The notes beneath the pieces are model-generated. The model ran no database searches and had not been told where the DNA came from. It worked only from the letters and a program-made list of their open reading frames with translations. The translations under genes were made by a program, and so were the position numbers. DNA of 64,000 bases from Primula veris (Eukaryota; Streptophyta; Magnoliopsida; Ericales; Primulaceae), in assembly GCA_963682055.1 (NCBI GenBank), contig OY821740.1, forward strand, positions 7,379,314 through 7,443,313, in the 5' to 3' direction. How positions within the stretch are numbered: the first letter of the stretch is position 1; the number at the start of each line of letters is the position of its first letter. This document shows, piece after piece, positions 48,712 through 61,208 of the stretch.

Positions 48712-49762
48712 CGAGGAAAAGATTAGGGTTGATAAGAAAAATAAAGCCTTTCGGCTGGCTAGTGAAGTATACTGCAGCTTAAAAGCGAAATTGCCAAAAA
48801 AAACATATATTTATGTTGAAACAGACAAAACCCAGAAAGCAGATTCAGTAACAAGTGAGGCTAAATACTGTTTGGCTGCACCTTTTAAGAAAATAAGCTG
48901 CCCAGTAAAGCTTAGGTATATGGTTGAATTTATTCCAATTAATAATTAAACAAACATAATCAACCCTTTAAGCAGGTCCCACAAAAAAGTAAAACACTGT
49001 AATTAGATTCCCCTATGAAACAAACACATTGCCGAAAAATCATACAAACTACGAAACAGGCAAATCCCATAAAGCAGATTCCGTACCTAGCGAGGCCAAG
49101 TACTGTTGGGCTGCATCTTTTAAGAAAATAAGCTACCCAGTAAAGCCTAGCTGCATGTTCAATTTATTCCACTATTTTAAAAAAACACGCTTCGTAGTAA
49201 AAAAACTCAATTCAAAGCTTTAAAAAGCTTGCATTACCGCTTTTCCGACCACTAAAAGCTTACACTTTTTACTCTTTTAGCATAGCTCTTGCAAAACAAA
49301 TATAGCTAAAATTTTGCTTTTTAAAACACTGTTTTACTCCAAAGTATAAAATAAATCAAACATTATCAACCCTTTTAACCCCATAACACGAAAAACTAAA
49401 ACACCGTAATCACATTCCGATACGAAACAAACACATCACCAAAAAAATCACATGAAACCGCGAGAGCGACAAAACCCAAAATAATATATAAAAAAAAACA
49501 ATAAAATTAAATTAAGTGGGGAAATTAAAAGGTGTACCAGCAAGAAGAGTGCCTCGGCGATTAAAAGCGATGCACTTCATAACTCCATGGTCTAAATACT
49601 CCTCTATAACCTCCGGAAAGTCCCCCTGTAACGGATCTTAATAAAATAAAAATAAAAAAAGGTTTAAATTATAATTAATTAAGTTGGGTAAAAGTGAAGT
49701 GAGTGGAAAAGTGTATAATTTGATGAGATATATGTATACATACCGATAATTGGGACGTTCAT
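43715..49762 (-). CDS. RBL: RBL, RbBP5-like WD40 subunit of COMPASS
   Basis: Minus-strand exons 49744-49762, 49538-49636, 46443-47524, 45530-45791, 43715-43932 join in frame for 559 aa, close to Arabidopsis RBL. The protein opens MNVPIIDPLQGDFPEVIEEY. WD40 repeats fill about residues 25-370, nearly all in one 1,082-nt exon, with phrases such as GSCVIWDFETRG, KSLSLWDVIKGE and GLVYIWAKDY. An acidic hinge (FSDSDMSEGE) and a basic tail (KRRRKPSEK) follow, the latter like a nuclear localisation signal. RbBP5 homologues work with WDR5, ASH2 and RBL-bound SET proteins in histone H3K4 methylation. The first intron (1.9 kb) and fourth intron are swollen by repeats. The first coding exon is only 19 nt. 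Confidence 0.96.
44122..44822. mobile_element. Non-autonomous hAT element with 8-bp target duplication
   Basis: Terminal inverted repeats CAGTGGCGGAGC (left) and GCTCCGCTCCTG (right) bound a 701-bp insertion. CATGACAG is repeated exactly on both sides (44114-44121 and 44823-44830), the 8-bp signature of hAT transposition. No transposase is encoded. It sits in RBL intron 4. Confidence 0.9.
47525..49537. repeat. RBL intron with imperfect tandem blocks
   Basis: Within this intron, AAAGCAGATTC...GAGGC-AA-TACTG...AAGAAAATAAGCT-CCCAGTAAAGC occurs near 48836-48920 and again near 49072-49157. A companion block (CAAACAT-ATCAACCCTTT...AAACACATC/TTGCC) occurs near 48950-49040 and 49355-49450. A 31-G run lies at 48681-48711. 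The copies look like an old, local duplication of a transposon-derived sequence. Confidence 0.6.
48681..48711. repeat. Poly-G run, 31 bases
   Basis: Thirty-one consecutive G in RBL intron 1, preceded by a GGGGGGG...GAGAGA stretch. See the separate finding on all three runs. Confidence 0.9.
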
Positions 49763-49813
49763 TATTTGTGCAGCTCAATTGAAGACCAACGAGTTCAGCA
49801 ATATATATTAATA

Positions 49814-49852
<39 letters not shown>

Positions 49853-51121
49853 AGAGAGAGAGCTTGATTGGGAGATGTATATAAATATGTATATAAATAG
49901 AAACACAGCTTGGTTGCAGCTTTTATACGAATTTATACGAATCTAGAAAGATATAGAGAGAGAGAGAGATATTAGGTCTGTTTGGTTGCAGCTTTTAGTT
50001 GAAGTGAATGGAGTCTAAATTAATTATTATACGAGTGTTTTTATAGGCAGACAATCAAAATCAAACGATGCCATTCCTTCGTCCGGCCATGTCCGTTCGT
50101 GTCTGTTCATGTCCGTTCATGCGAGAAAGATGGTAATAGATAAAAATGAGCTAGTTTTGTGATGTGAAAACATTCATTACTTTCTTGCGAGTTACATCGA
50201 ATATGAGCTAGCGTAACTTGATAACGATGTAACTTGATAACGATCTTTGGTTATTTTTATATATTTATAATATGGAGTAATGATACACACACAAGAGATG
50301 ACACGTCTGCGTGCGTGCGTGCATGTTGATGTGGCAGTCAAACTGAAGAAATCTAACGGCTTAACCTGAGTTTTTTCATGTTACTAAAATCTAAAAGAAC
50401 ATTTATGTTAACAATTACGAGTACTAAAGACTTGTTTGGTTGCATCATTTGTAACTCGGAATTAGACTGTAAGTCGGATGGGCCCCACAAAACTGTAATT
50501 ATCAATGCAGTTTAACTCCGAACTATATGTTACGAACACTAGTGATATTAGAAATAGGTCAATCCAAAATAGACAACTTATCCAACCTTATTTTAAAATC
50601 TCATTCCTATTAATGAATCATAGTAACGTTGCTAGTAAAGTAATTACTAATCTTGCAATCATAGAAGACACGCATCGTGAGTCCGGACAAGATTGTATCG
50701 GGATTATAAAAGACCGTTACACAAATAATTGGGAACTACAACACTTTCCTAATTAATACGCCCATTTTGGTCATTTATGATCCGGACACAAAAATATAAT
50801 CAAACTCGTATTTCCGTACGTCCTTGATGAAAAAACAAAACAAAATAAAACTTTGATCAAATCTTCACAAATTAGCGTTCCGCTCCAAAAATTCACCCAA
50901 CACAGCCTTGGTGCATAAATTGTACATTTTATGAAAACCAGGGCTGCAAAAATAATTTTCTCAAAAATTCCACCTTCCAATTACTACCACTCGATACGTT
51001 CCCATCTGTTTCTCCGCTACGAAACTTCGTGTAACTCGTATCAAAATTATCGAAATGAATTTTTATTAAAATATAATTATAAAATTTAATATTTTATAAC
51101 AGAGCTTAAAGAAAAGAAAAA
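49763..51121. other. Divergent intergenic region between RBL and NOL
   Basis: Holds the promoters of both genes. Visible are an AT microsatellite (about 49816-49849) followed by (GA)n, a second (GA)n near 49955-49970, MITE-end motifs GTTTGGTTGCAGCTTTTA near 49980 and CTTGTTTGGTTGCATC near 50431, and a (GCGT)n stretch near 50310. No gene; the frame at 50505-50756 is in repeat-like DNA. Confidence 0.5.
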
Positions 51122-54100
51122 ATGGCGAGTATAACAGTCACTATCTCTCCCCCTCCTCCTTTTCTATCTCTCTCTAAACCTCACCATTACACCTCATCAT
51201 CTCTCTCTCTATCTCTCTCATCTTATTCTTCTCCTTTTTATTCTTCTTTTATTTCGAATATTTCTCAATCAACAAGTACAAAAACAAAATTAGAAAAACC
51301 AAAACAATTACGAGTAAAATGTTCTTATACTTTAATTAGAGAAGCAATGGTACAACCTTACAATGTTCTCATCACTGGCTCTACTAAAGGTATTTTGTTT
51401 TTCCTTTTCTTTTATTTATTTATTTATTTATGGATAAGTATAGTTACGGTCCCTGTAGTTTGATTTATATTCTGTTTACTCCTCTTAGTCTCCTTTTAAA
51501 CACTTTTAGTCATCGTTTTTAAAAAAACTAGGTCCCAGAATTCAGATTCTGTTCATTTTGCTATTTCAAGATAAAAGGCCTTTGTTGTATACTTAACGCT
51601 TATAATCCATGCAGTTTGATTTAATACTGTTTGGTCCTTGTAAATTCATTGAAGATATTATAGTCCCTCAAAGTTTGGAATTTGACGGTTTTTTTCTCTT
51701 TCCGGTAAGTAAGTAAGTATATGGTCCTTATAGTTATAACTTTATCATTAGTAGTTATCAATATGTGAGAATTTGACTGATTTCGTCTCCAAGTTTACAA
51801 GTAGATGAAATTTTTCCCTTTTTATCGTTTTTATTTTTTTTCAAATTGAGCAGTAGTTGTTGCTAGTAATTCTACCACTATGCATGATCATAGCAAAAAT
51901 TAAGTCACCAAAAGATAAACAGAAGGCTATATTCATATATATCATAATTATGGTTTAGGATATCTCATAGTTCACATCAGTCTTTTTTTAGTAAGTGAAC
52001 TAGTTATTAGCTATGTCTCTTTTATAGACTCTATGCGTTCTGTTATGGTTCCTGTAACGACCCGGCCCCACGGACCGAACCGTCACGCCCGTATCAACAA
52101 TATTGTCCTCTTTGGCACAACTTCCCAGGGAGGTCACCCATCCTGGTACTACTCCAAGCTAAGCATGCTTAATAACTATGGAGTTTCGTCCTCACTATTG
52201 TGCCGCACGGCTTTAAAAGGCCTTGTTAATAGGAAATGGATCTTTAAGCTCATATACCACACGGGTACTCTCATATCTGGGCGATGTGGGACTGACACAC
52301 AACACCGCACCACAGAATTTCCTTTCTGGAAATCTGGGTCGTCACAGTTCCCCTTCCTGTATTATTTTACAAAATATTGCTTCTTGTTACATATGCTAAT
52401 TTGGATGTTTTATACATTCTTTCGGGTTAAACTCCCAACATTTAGCTATTTTGTATGAGTTCTGCTACAGATGCTCTATTTGATTGATTTACGATCGAGA
52501 ACTAAAACGGTTAATGAGATGTGTTATTCGTCAGGGGCTCATGGCGATGATTTCGTAGGCGGGATTGAAAATATCCTATTTTTATTAGGTTTAGGTTAGT
52601 CGACTGGTTTGAGGATAACGAATTTCTTGGTATCCAGTTTTTGACTGATTTCTAAGTGAAAGTGATTAATAGCAAGAATCTGCATTTGACATTGACTTAC
52701 TTATCCCCCTCTTTACTCTTTTCTCCACCCAGATTATCAGCTATTAGTCTCACCGTTTGATTTGTTTGTTAAGTAATTTATATTGTTTACTCAAATTCAG
52801 GTATTGGATATGCACTCGCTAAAGAATTTCTAAAAGCAGGTGATAATGTGGTTATCTGCTCGAGACAAGGTAAGGAGTCACTCACATATGTTACATATTT
52901 TTGCCTTTTTTTTCCTTCTTCTTGAGAAAGGTATATTTTCCTGTGCCTAGGATTGTTACAGTTTATGATACTCTCCAACTTATCTCCTAACTATCTCAAA
53001 TTGAAGAACACTGCAATAGGGCTTAGAGCATCCACAATAGTGGTATTAAGTCTATTGTTAGCTAATATGTATTTTTCTCTCTCCATTAGCTGTGTTAAAG
53101 TGTGTTATCTTTATAGATGTTAAAAAAGTTGTTAAAGATAACGATGTTTTTAACTGATGAGGTGGCAAAAATAGGTTGACCCACTACTAAAATTAATTTT
53201 AATTCCATAATACATATCCGCATGTTACTGCTATTTGCGGAAACTTTTCAAAATCAAGGAAAATGGACGGTTACACAAAGTAGTGGATTAATAAAAAATT
53301 AATAATTTTAATTAATAAATAGATAACTTTGTTAAAATTACAAACTAATGTGAGGTTTAAATTTAACATACACATGTGGTATTTAACATACAATTAAATG
53401 ATGATTTGGCAAGATTTAACATGTTAAAACTAACAAAACTAATGTGGATGCTCTTACATATTTTAAGACATCTCAAGCTGATTGCCATTTGGTGACGGGT
53501 TTGCAAATAACCTTTGATACTATCTTCTCCTAAATTTTATGAAATGGCCATGAAAAGCAAGATATTTCTGCAAGAATTGGTTTTTGGTTCAAAATCGCAA
53601 CAGTTCATTTATGGGGTTACTTGGCTAATTTTTCAGCTGAGCGGGTGGAAAATGTTCTTCAAAACTTGAGAGCAGAATTCGGAGAACAACGTGTGTGGGT
53701 ACCTTCCTCTTGACTGCTCAACTTTGAAATTGTTTATCTCCTTCTATATTTGCATGAGGTTTCAGTTTTGTCCCTTTTTCTTTCATTTATTGTAAATCTT
53801 CTTCCCTTTCTTTTATTGTCTTTGTTGCGAGACTCGGCCATTTCTATTTTCCTCGGTTCTCATATCAGTCTTTAAATATACAGGGGACAAATTGTGATGT
53901 TAGACGTGGTGATGATGTGAAGAAATTAGTTGCATTTGCCCAGGAAAAGCTGAAATACATTGATATATGGGTACTCTATTGTGACTTGCCATACACGTAT
54001 CATTCTTGAATTTGTTCAAACCCAAAATACTTATATCTTATTTAGAATACAATAGCTTCAAGTTTAAACTTGGAACTGATTATCCTTGGTATCGGCCATG

Positions 54101-57100
54101 TGTGCAGCCCAAAAAAAGAGTTTTTAATTATTAATAAAAAAAATTCTTGATAAAAAACATAAACTAAGTGATCTGGTTAGTCATTAAGTTTATTTTTGTA
54201 AACGGTGTCTCGTCATTTTTCATTCTTAGTGGTCCTTGCACTAGTTAGATACTCCATTTTCGTAAATCGTACATGCCTTACAACAATACATAAATATGCA
54301 GATTAATAATGCAGGATCAAATGCTTATAGCTATAAGCCTCTGTCAGAAGCTTCAGACGAAGATCTTATGTGAGTTTATTTTTAGCTCAATTCTTTTGTT
54401 CATCTGATCTCTTTGCAATCATCTCTCTTTTTTCTTGAAGTAATTTTGGCATAATTTACCATGCAGTGAAGTTGTCACCACAAACACCCTTGGTTTGATG
54501 ATTTGTTGTAGAGAGGTACTGATATTTCTTAAAACTTTTGACTAACACCATTAGAGAAGATGATGATGAAATCAAACTAGAGTCGAATTTAAGCAAGATT
54601 ATGTGGTAACCCAAGGGTCAATTTTATTGTTTACTTGTATAGGCAATAAATATGATGCTGAATCAGCCTCGAGGGGGTCATATTTTTAATATAGATGGAG
54701 CAGGATCGGATGGAAGACCGACCCCCAGGTATCCTGTACTTGATCCTTTCGTAAAAATAGTCAACTAATTACATAATCTTGCTGATATAGTAATATTTAT
54801 CATTTTTTTCTCTAAGAGTGGCTGAGTGGGTATTCTAGAAAACTGGGATAAGAAAAGAAAAACCTTGAACCCTTTCTGTTAGATCTCATGCTTGTTTCTT
54901 GGCTTTAAAAACTTTTTGAAGTATGCTAATATTATTGCTTTCAGTCTAAGAGGGCTAGTAATTGAACCATGGTATTCAACTGAACTTGCCTGTAGTAACC
55001 TTCTTATTCATTGATGTGATGGTATTGACTATTGAGTAATACCACACCTACCATCGAAGAGTTCTCTATTATCATATGATTAAAGAAATTTCATCAATAA
55101 TTGATTTGGGTGATGAGCAAGGACTTTCAGTACTATGGTAGAAAATAAAGCTTATATGTGATGACTTGTACACAAGTGCAACAGAAGGATTGCTTGTATT
55201 GTAACCTATATCCTTTGAGTAGGGCAAATACTTTCTCTAAACAGCACAAGGCATATTTTTTTCAAATATAAAATAAAACCAGCCACATAATAAACAAATG
55301 TTCAATAGTTTAAATACGCTGAGTCTAAAGTAAACTTTGAGAAAAGTAAACTGCTTTTCAACAGTAGCCCGGCAGATTTCCGAAATCTGCATGAACAGAT
55401 GCAATAAACACCAAAAACATATTTTTTTTTTCTTCTGGCATAATTCTCTCACCACTGTACTGAAGATTAATTAATATCTATATTTGGAGGTTTGTAAAGT
55501 CAAACATGGGGTTGGTGCTTGTATTTCCTGCTTATTTTTCCTTAATAAGGGAGACTAAAATTTAAGCAATAAATTTATTTGTCATGAGTCTCAGCTTGAG
55601 AAAGCCATCCAGAGTTATCTCGAAAATATGGCCATCAGAACACTGAATATATAAATTTTCATATTGGGATTTCTGTTTTTAGTTGTTGCTATCAAGTCCT
55701 TGTGCTTTATGTTGGGAATGTTTAATTATGTACATGCACTTGTTAAAAATTCGACTGATAATAGGAATTTCCTTTTACCTAAATCTGAATTCTTTTGCCG
55801 TAAGTAACATTTTTTGATGATCGTCCGTGGCTCTGTGCTTTATTTTAGATTTGCTGCTTATGGGGCCACCAAACGCAGTGTCGTGCACCTAACAAAATCA
55901 CTCCAGGTAATGCTGAACTTTGTTACTGAATTTCTTAAAACATTGTCTCAAATTATAAGTTGCTTCTTTTCAAAAAAATTATTGTTTAAGGTTATTTGCT
56001 GCTAATGAATTTTTTCTTTCTTCTGATTACTTAACAGGCGGAGTTGCAAATGCAAGATGTTAATAATGTCATAGTTCATAACCTTTCGGTACGTTGTATA
56101 TCATTGGAGAATTAAAACGATGCTATTATTGTTCACATTTTGATTTCACACAGATGTGAACAAAAGACCTAGCTTTCCCTTCTACCACGTCGATTTATAC
56201 GCACCTACCTATCTAAAAGTTCAGAAAATTAAAGACGAGTAAATTTCATAGCTCTATTTCTTATTTTACTGATAACAAGTTAACAGTCGAAATGATACTT
56301 AATTGTTGTATGCCATTGAAAAAAGAACCGCAGTCTCTACAAGCGGGAATAGAAATCTAACTCAGTATTTTTCTGGAGAAAAACCAGCTAAATTAACCGA
56401 TGCCTAACCAATTGGAAGTAATTATTAGGGTATAGTTTCGTCTGTTCAAATTGTCTTAATAGGCGTTTGGAATTACCCGTTTTGGGATACTCAATTTGTT
56501 CCTGTTATCATGAAAGATACCTGTATTGTAAGTGTCATCGATACATTTTGGAACACTCGACACAGTTGTGTACCTGTGTTGCCGGTTTTTTAGTGTTTCT
56601 GAGATGGTTCTAAGACCCTCTTGAACTTTAAACCGTTCCTAGTACCCCAATTTATGTGATGAACTAATAGTTTTTTTAATGTCTTTGCAGCCTGGTATGG
56701 TAACAACTGATCTTTTGATGTCCGGAGCAAATACAAAGCAGGTGAGTTGTGAAATATATTCCCTGAATAGCTTATGTGCACCATAGCACCAGGCTAATAA
56801 GTATATTTCTCATTTCAGGCCAAGTTCTTCATTAATGTTTTGGCAGAACCTGCAGAAGTGGTAAATCTTCTCCTTTTCTACTGATCTCCTATGCTATTGT
56901 TCGTCATTAATAGTTTTACTTCCTTTAATATTAGCTCATATTCAAAGGACCAACGCGGTCGAGCTATGTAATGCTTTTGAAACAGAACACAGTACCTTGA
57001 ACATGATAAATCGCATCGATGTTCCTTCACTACTTGATTAGGGCCAGATACCGAATGATTTTATCACTTTGAGCACATTGGTAGCTGCACATAACATATT

Positions 57101-57455
57101 TTGTATCTTTGTACGTTCATATGTGATTTGTACGTACGTATTTTTGTGGGCGTGCAGGTTGCCGAGTACCTTGTGCCAAGTATAAGAACCATCCCAGCTA
57201 ATGGATCCACCAAACCCACTTACATCCGTTTTCTCACGGGTTTGAAAGCTTACTCACAGATATTCTCAGTTAAGTCATAAAAGTAGCCAGATAAGCTTTT
57301 CTATTACTTGCTCTGTGTTTTTATTTATACTCCTACATACTTAGATTTGCCTGTGAGCAACTGGTGAGTCGGTAACTAATCCATTTCCCATGGCTGTAAT
57401 TCTGTAGAGATTTGCTTTTGGCGCAAGGAGAAATAGATATGTTATTGAAGATTGA
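51122..57455 (+). CDS. NOL: NOL, chlorophyll(ide) b reductase, chloroplastic
   Basis: Thirteen exons join in frame for 349 aa: 51122-51389, 52801-52869, 53637-53698, 53884-53970, 54302-54369, 54467-54515, 54643-54728, 55849-55906, 56038-56088, 56691-56741, 56819-56860, 57158-57268, 57408-57455. Residues 1 to about 65 are a Ser-rich chloroplast transit peptide. The rest is a short-chain dehydrogenase: cofactor motif TGSTKGIG (85-92), NNAG (164-167), and the active-site pair Tyr234/Lys238 in YGATK with Ser223 nearby. The phrases SDGRPTPRFAAYGATKRSVVH and KPTYIRFLTG are those of NYC1-LIKE. With NYC1 it reduces chlorophyll b to 7-hydroxymethyl chlorophyll a, the first step of light-harvesting complex breakdown in senescence. 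The last exon (RFAFGARRNRYVIED) is easy to miss because the preceding exon reads on to a stop at VKS. Confidence 0.96.
52053..52346 (-). mobile_element. Cassandra-type TRIM solo LTR carrying 5S rRNA-like sequence
   Basis: A 294-bp element with TG...CA ends (TGTAACGACC left, GTCGTCACA right) is flanked by an exact 5-bp duplication GTTCC (52048-52052 and 52347-52351). Its minus strand contains TTAAGCATGCTTAGC, GAGTAGTACCAGGATGGGTG and ACCTCCCTGGGAAGT, the 3' half of plant 5S rRNA with its internal Pol III control region. An LTR with embedded 5S sequence defines the Cassandra family. Only one LTR is present, so the body was lost by LTR-LTR recombination. It lies in NOL intron 1 in the opposite orientation to NOL. 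Confidence 0.9.
53026..53453. mobile_element. PIF/Harbinger-type MITE in NOL intron 2
   Basis: Terminal repeats GAGCATCCACAATAGTG (left) and ATGTGGATGCTC (right) bound a 428-bp non-coding element flanked by TTA on both sides (53023-53025, 53454-53456). GAGCATCCACA ends with a TTA/TAA target duplication are typical of Tourist-like MITEs. Confidence 0.85.
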
Positions 57456-58464
57456 TGGAGAAGAAAGTCTTAAGTCCTGTTGTGTGCACATGTTATATCA
57501 GATGTGGGTCAACTTTATTTTCCTCCCACTTGTATGTCATAGATTTGCATATTTTGTGCATCTGGATCATTTTTTAGTTAATCTTGTATCGAACACATAC
57601 GTTGTAATAAAATATGTTAAGAAACTTAACCGTGCTCGATATTCTATATAGTTGGTAAGTGATTGCCTTAATATTAATAGTGTTATTTTCACTTGATATA
57701 CAAGGAGGATTTTAGAAATTGACACCGGTACATTTCTTATTAGAAATAGTAAAATAAAGCAGACAAACTTTGTATTTGCTTTTCCTACATGCAGATGCAA
57801 CATTATTTTGCAAGTCGTTTTTTTCCTGACAATTGGTGAATTCAATTTAAGCCATTCATCCCAAACACACCATCTACTAGAGTTCAACCAATGTTCAACA
57901 TTTAATTTTTTCTCCGATCAAATATGAACTGCCATTGCCGAAAGTACCCAACTACAAGCTGCCAAATTACATTGAAATGTATATTTGCACTTCAACCCAC
58001 CAAAACAAAATAACATTTAGAGGTACAAAGGGAGGCCTCAAGGTCTTGATTACAACAAAAGACACATAACATACTCCTATGACAATGTAGACATGGAAAT
58101 AAATTTATATGAAATTTAAGGCCAGGGAAGAAAGGGCGTAGAACGTTTGTAAGTTCCAACTTTCTATCTGTAAACAATGTTCTAACGATTCTATTATTTA
58201 TTTTCATAGATTACATTAGTTAAAATCGACCGACATAACTCAAAATGTCAAGTAAAAAAAAAAAGGGGGGGGGGGGGGGGGGGGGGAAGGCACCATTCAA
58301 AGCCTTCAATATTTTTCCCCCCAGTTTTCAGTGACCCAATAAAATCAAGTCCGCCCATTAAAAACCCCTGAATAGCACCTTGACATCCTGCAATACCTTG
58401 AGATTTCAACGAAAAAGATCTTGAAACCGATATAAATTGAGACAAAAAATGGCCTGATGGATGA
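57456..58464. other. Convergent spacer between NOL and HISN8
   Basis: About 1 kb containing the 3'UTRs of both genes and a 22-G run at 58265-58286. No additional gene is supported. Confidence 0.6.
58265..58286. repeat. Poly-G run, 22 bases
   Basis: Twenty-two consecutive G directly after an A run, within the probable HISN8 3'UTR (C run in the transcript). Confidence 0.9.
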
Positions 58465-61170
58465 TCACTTCTTTTGCGCTTCAATGTCTTGCAGTCTGAG
58501 GGTTACAGCTCTTTTGTGGGCGTCGAGACCCTCGATTTCTGCCATCGTTGCCACGTAAGGCCCAAGTTTCATCAACCCTTCTTGCGTTAATGATTGCACT
58601 GTTATATATTTAAGGAATGAGTCGAGTGAGACACCGCTATACATTCGAGCGTATCCATATGTTGGAAGAACATGGTTTGTCCCACTTGCATAATCACCTA
58701 CACTCTCGGGAGTCCACTGCCCTAAGAAAACGGACCCTGAAAAAAGAATACAAGAGACCAATCAAAATTTGCAAATCATGTTTTAAATTCCATTAGGAAT
58801 TAACAAAAAGTATATGCACAAAATAAACTTATGAGATAATAATAAATACAAATGCCTCAATGAGGAACTAGTATACCTGCATTCTCAATGAAGGACTCCC
58901 ATTTCTCTGCATCTTTCACATTTATAATCAGATGCTCAGGGGCATACATATTCGAAAACGAGATTGCCTGAACATTCAAAATGATAAAAGCTTATTTCTC
59001 CGGCTAGAGTGCAGGTCACGTGCAAAGAAGAAACGGAGCTATGCTTATTATCATATTGTGTAGTATTTATTAGACACTAGAGTAAAATGATATGCCGTAT
59101 TCAGTATATGAGAGTGTGAAATTGGTGCTATAAATCATTGACTCATTGCTACCAGTGGTTTTGGGGCACTGTTGTACATGGTACTGACTTTCAAGCTTTT
59201 CTCTGCTTATTTCTTCAGTAATTTAGCATTCAAGAAATCGCTAAATTCCAAATTAAGCTTTTCTATGCATTTTACAGGAGCATGGTGATCTCGCCGTTCA
59301 ACATGTAAAAGTGCACTTTTTTAACAAATTCAAATTTCACAATTTGCTTCTAAAGAACCCAGGGGGAAATTAAGTTAAATTTTTTCTCCTATAAAGCATC
59401 CTAATGAGCTCAACAAAGGAAGAATTATGGGGAAAAACCACCGAATATACATTTCTATTAAGGGGCATGCCAATTATAACATGCTAACTGCAGTGGAAAT
59501 CTATTTGAAAAAGTCATTTCGAACAAAGACTAACCTGTGCTCTTTGAAACACAGAGTATTTGAGAAAAGAAAATCAGAACATAATGCTGATTTGGCTATA
59601 AAAAATCTGTTAGTAATACATATAAGGCCACCTACTTGAGTTTAAACATTATGCTCTAACTGAACATCGTGCATAAGTAATTGCTGACCTCGACCATATC
59701 ACGGGCTAATACTGTAAAACTGTGGCCTAATGCTTTCGAAGCAAAATCTCCTCTTGGAAGGCTTTTACATTGTTTGCTTATTTCATCTTCAATGGCGTTT
59801 AGATCCACACCATCTCCAGCAATAACAAGAACAACTTGACTATCAGGGCCATGCTCAGCCTGAAAATAATCAATATTTGGAAAAAATCTACCTGATTATC
59901 CATTTTGCATTTTACCACAGGTGGCTTGAAGACATAAATATGTTCTTGGTTAGTTAACTTGCATCTGGGAAACAATTTTACAGAGTTCAAAAACTCCTAT
60001 AAACTTTTCACAAAGATTTAGAATTGAAAATCATATTCTTGCTAGGACTTAATTCTTTTAGCAATATGTGCACCCTAACAGTCTATTTTCCCCGAGCGGT
60101 GTGGGAGGGAATGATTTTTTCGTATTTTTCTTCTTAGGACGGAGGGACTCTAAGTAAATAAACAGAGTTGAGATCAAATATTTGTATCGAGACAGACCAA
60201 CTTACAAAGTCGCTAATAACTTTCACAAAGCCAGGGGAGGACGATAGGATTTGAGTTATCTACCACTCACAAACAAATAAGCCAACTTTATATTTATAAT
60301 GTACATGGTAGAAGAATAGGACCTTTGCTATGCACACAACTCACACACTCCTTTAGTAACTCCTTCTGCAAAAAGACTACTACACCCCTAAGTCTTTTAC
60401 AGGCAATGGCTACATAAGCCTCCTCAAAAGGCTTTTAGCCTTTCATAGCCAAACTCAAAAACAGCTACACATCAGTCTCCCAATGAACTTTCCAAATTTG
60501 GAGAGCTACCCATTTATTCAACCCTCCTTAAATATAAAGAGCCATCTTAGTCTCCCCATTTTTGATTGCGTAATAGTTATACACTGTATATCCTATTCTA
60601 TCTCTTCTTTACAATGAATTGATAAAAAAACAAAATTTAAAAACATTTTCTGGAGAGGAAATAGAAGCAAAAAAAAAATATAGGAAGTATGACAATATGA
60701 GGAAATATTGTGCAACTACGAAATTGGTAACTGAAGTTGTAAACGTAAGATTTTCAAAGTAGATCTAATGAGAAGTATGATGCGGGTAATCGTCACAAGC
60801 TGAAAGGGGATGAAAAATGGACCTGTGAAAGCAAATCTGCAGCAACATGAACAGGATTGGCATCTTTGTCAGCAATCACAAGAACTTCTGATGGTCCAGC
60901 TGGCATGTCAATTGAAACCATAGCTTCGCTATTCTGTTTTTGACAATATAGAAGACTCAGATAAGAACAAATCAGAATGTAACAAAAATATAAATTAATC
61001 TACTTATAGCTCGCTAAGAAATAATTTTCCGTACTTGAAGAATCATTTTAGCAGCTGTGACATACTGATTTCCAGGCCCAAATATCTTCTCAACCTGCAG
61101 AATAATGATGGTTAGTGTCTCACTTCCACATATACAGATCTCACAATAAGTAAGAAACTGCCCGTGCACG

Positions 61171-61208
<38 letters not shown>

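Noticed and set aside
48644..48949. 101-codon plus-strand frame with a polyglycine stretch
   Set aside because: The glycines come from the poly-G run and the frame lies inside an RBL intron on the opposite strand.
50505..50756. 83-codon frame between RBL and NOL
   Set aside because: No family features, no splice context, and adjacent to a dispersed repeat motif.
52100..52230. 5S rRNA gene
   Set aside because: Only the 3' half resembles 5S rRNA and it sits within a TG...CA element with a 5-bp target duplication, so it is an LTR, not a ribosomal gene.
52033..52458. 141-codon plus-strand frame in NOL intron 1
   Set aside because: It reads across the Cassandra solo LTR; the apparent protein is antisense 5S-like sequence.
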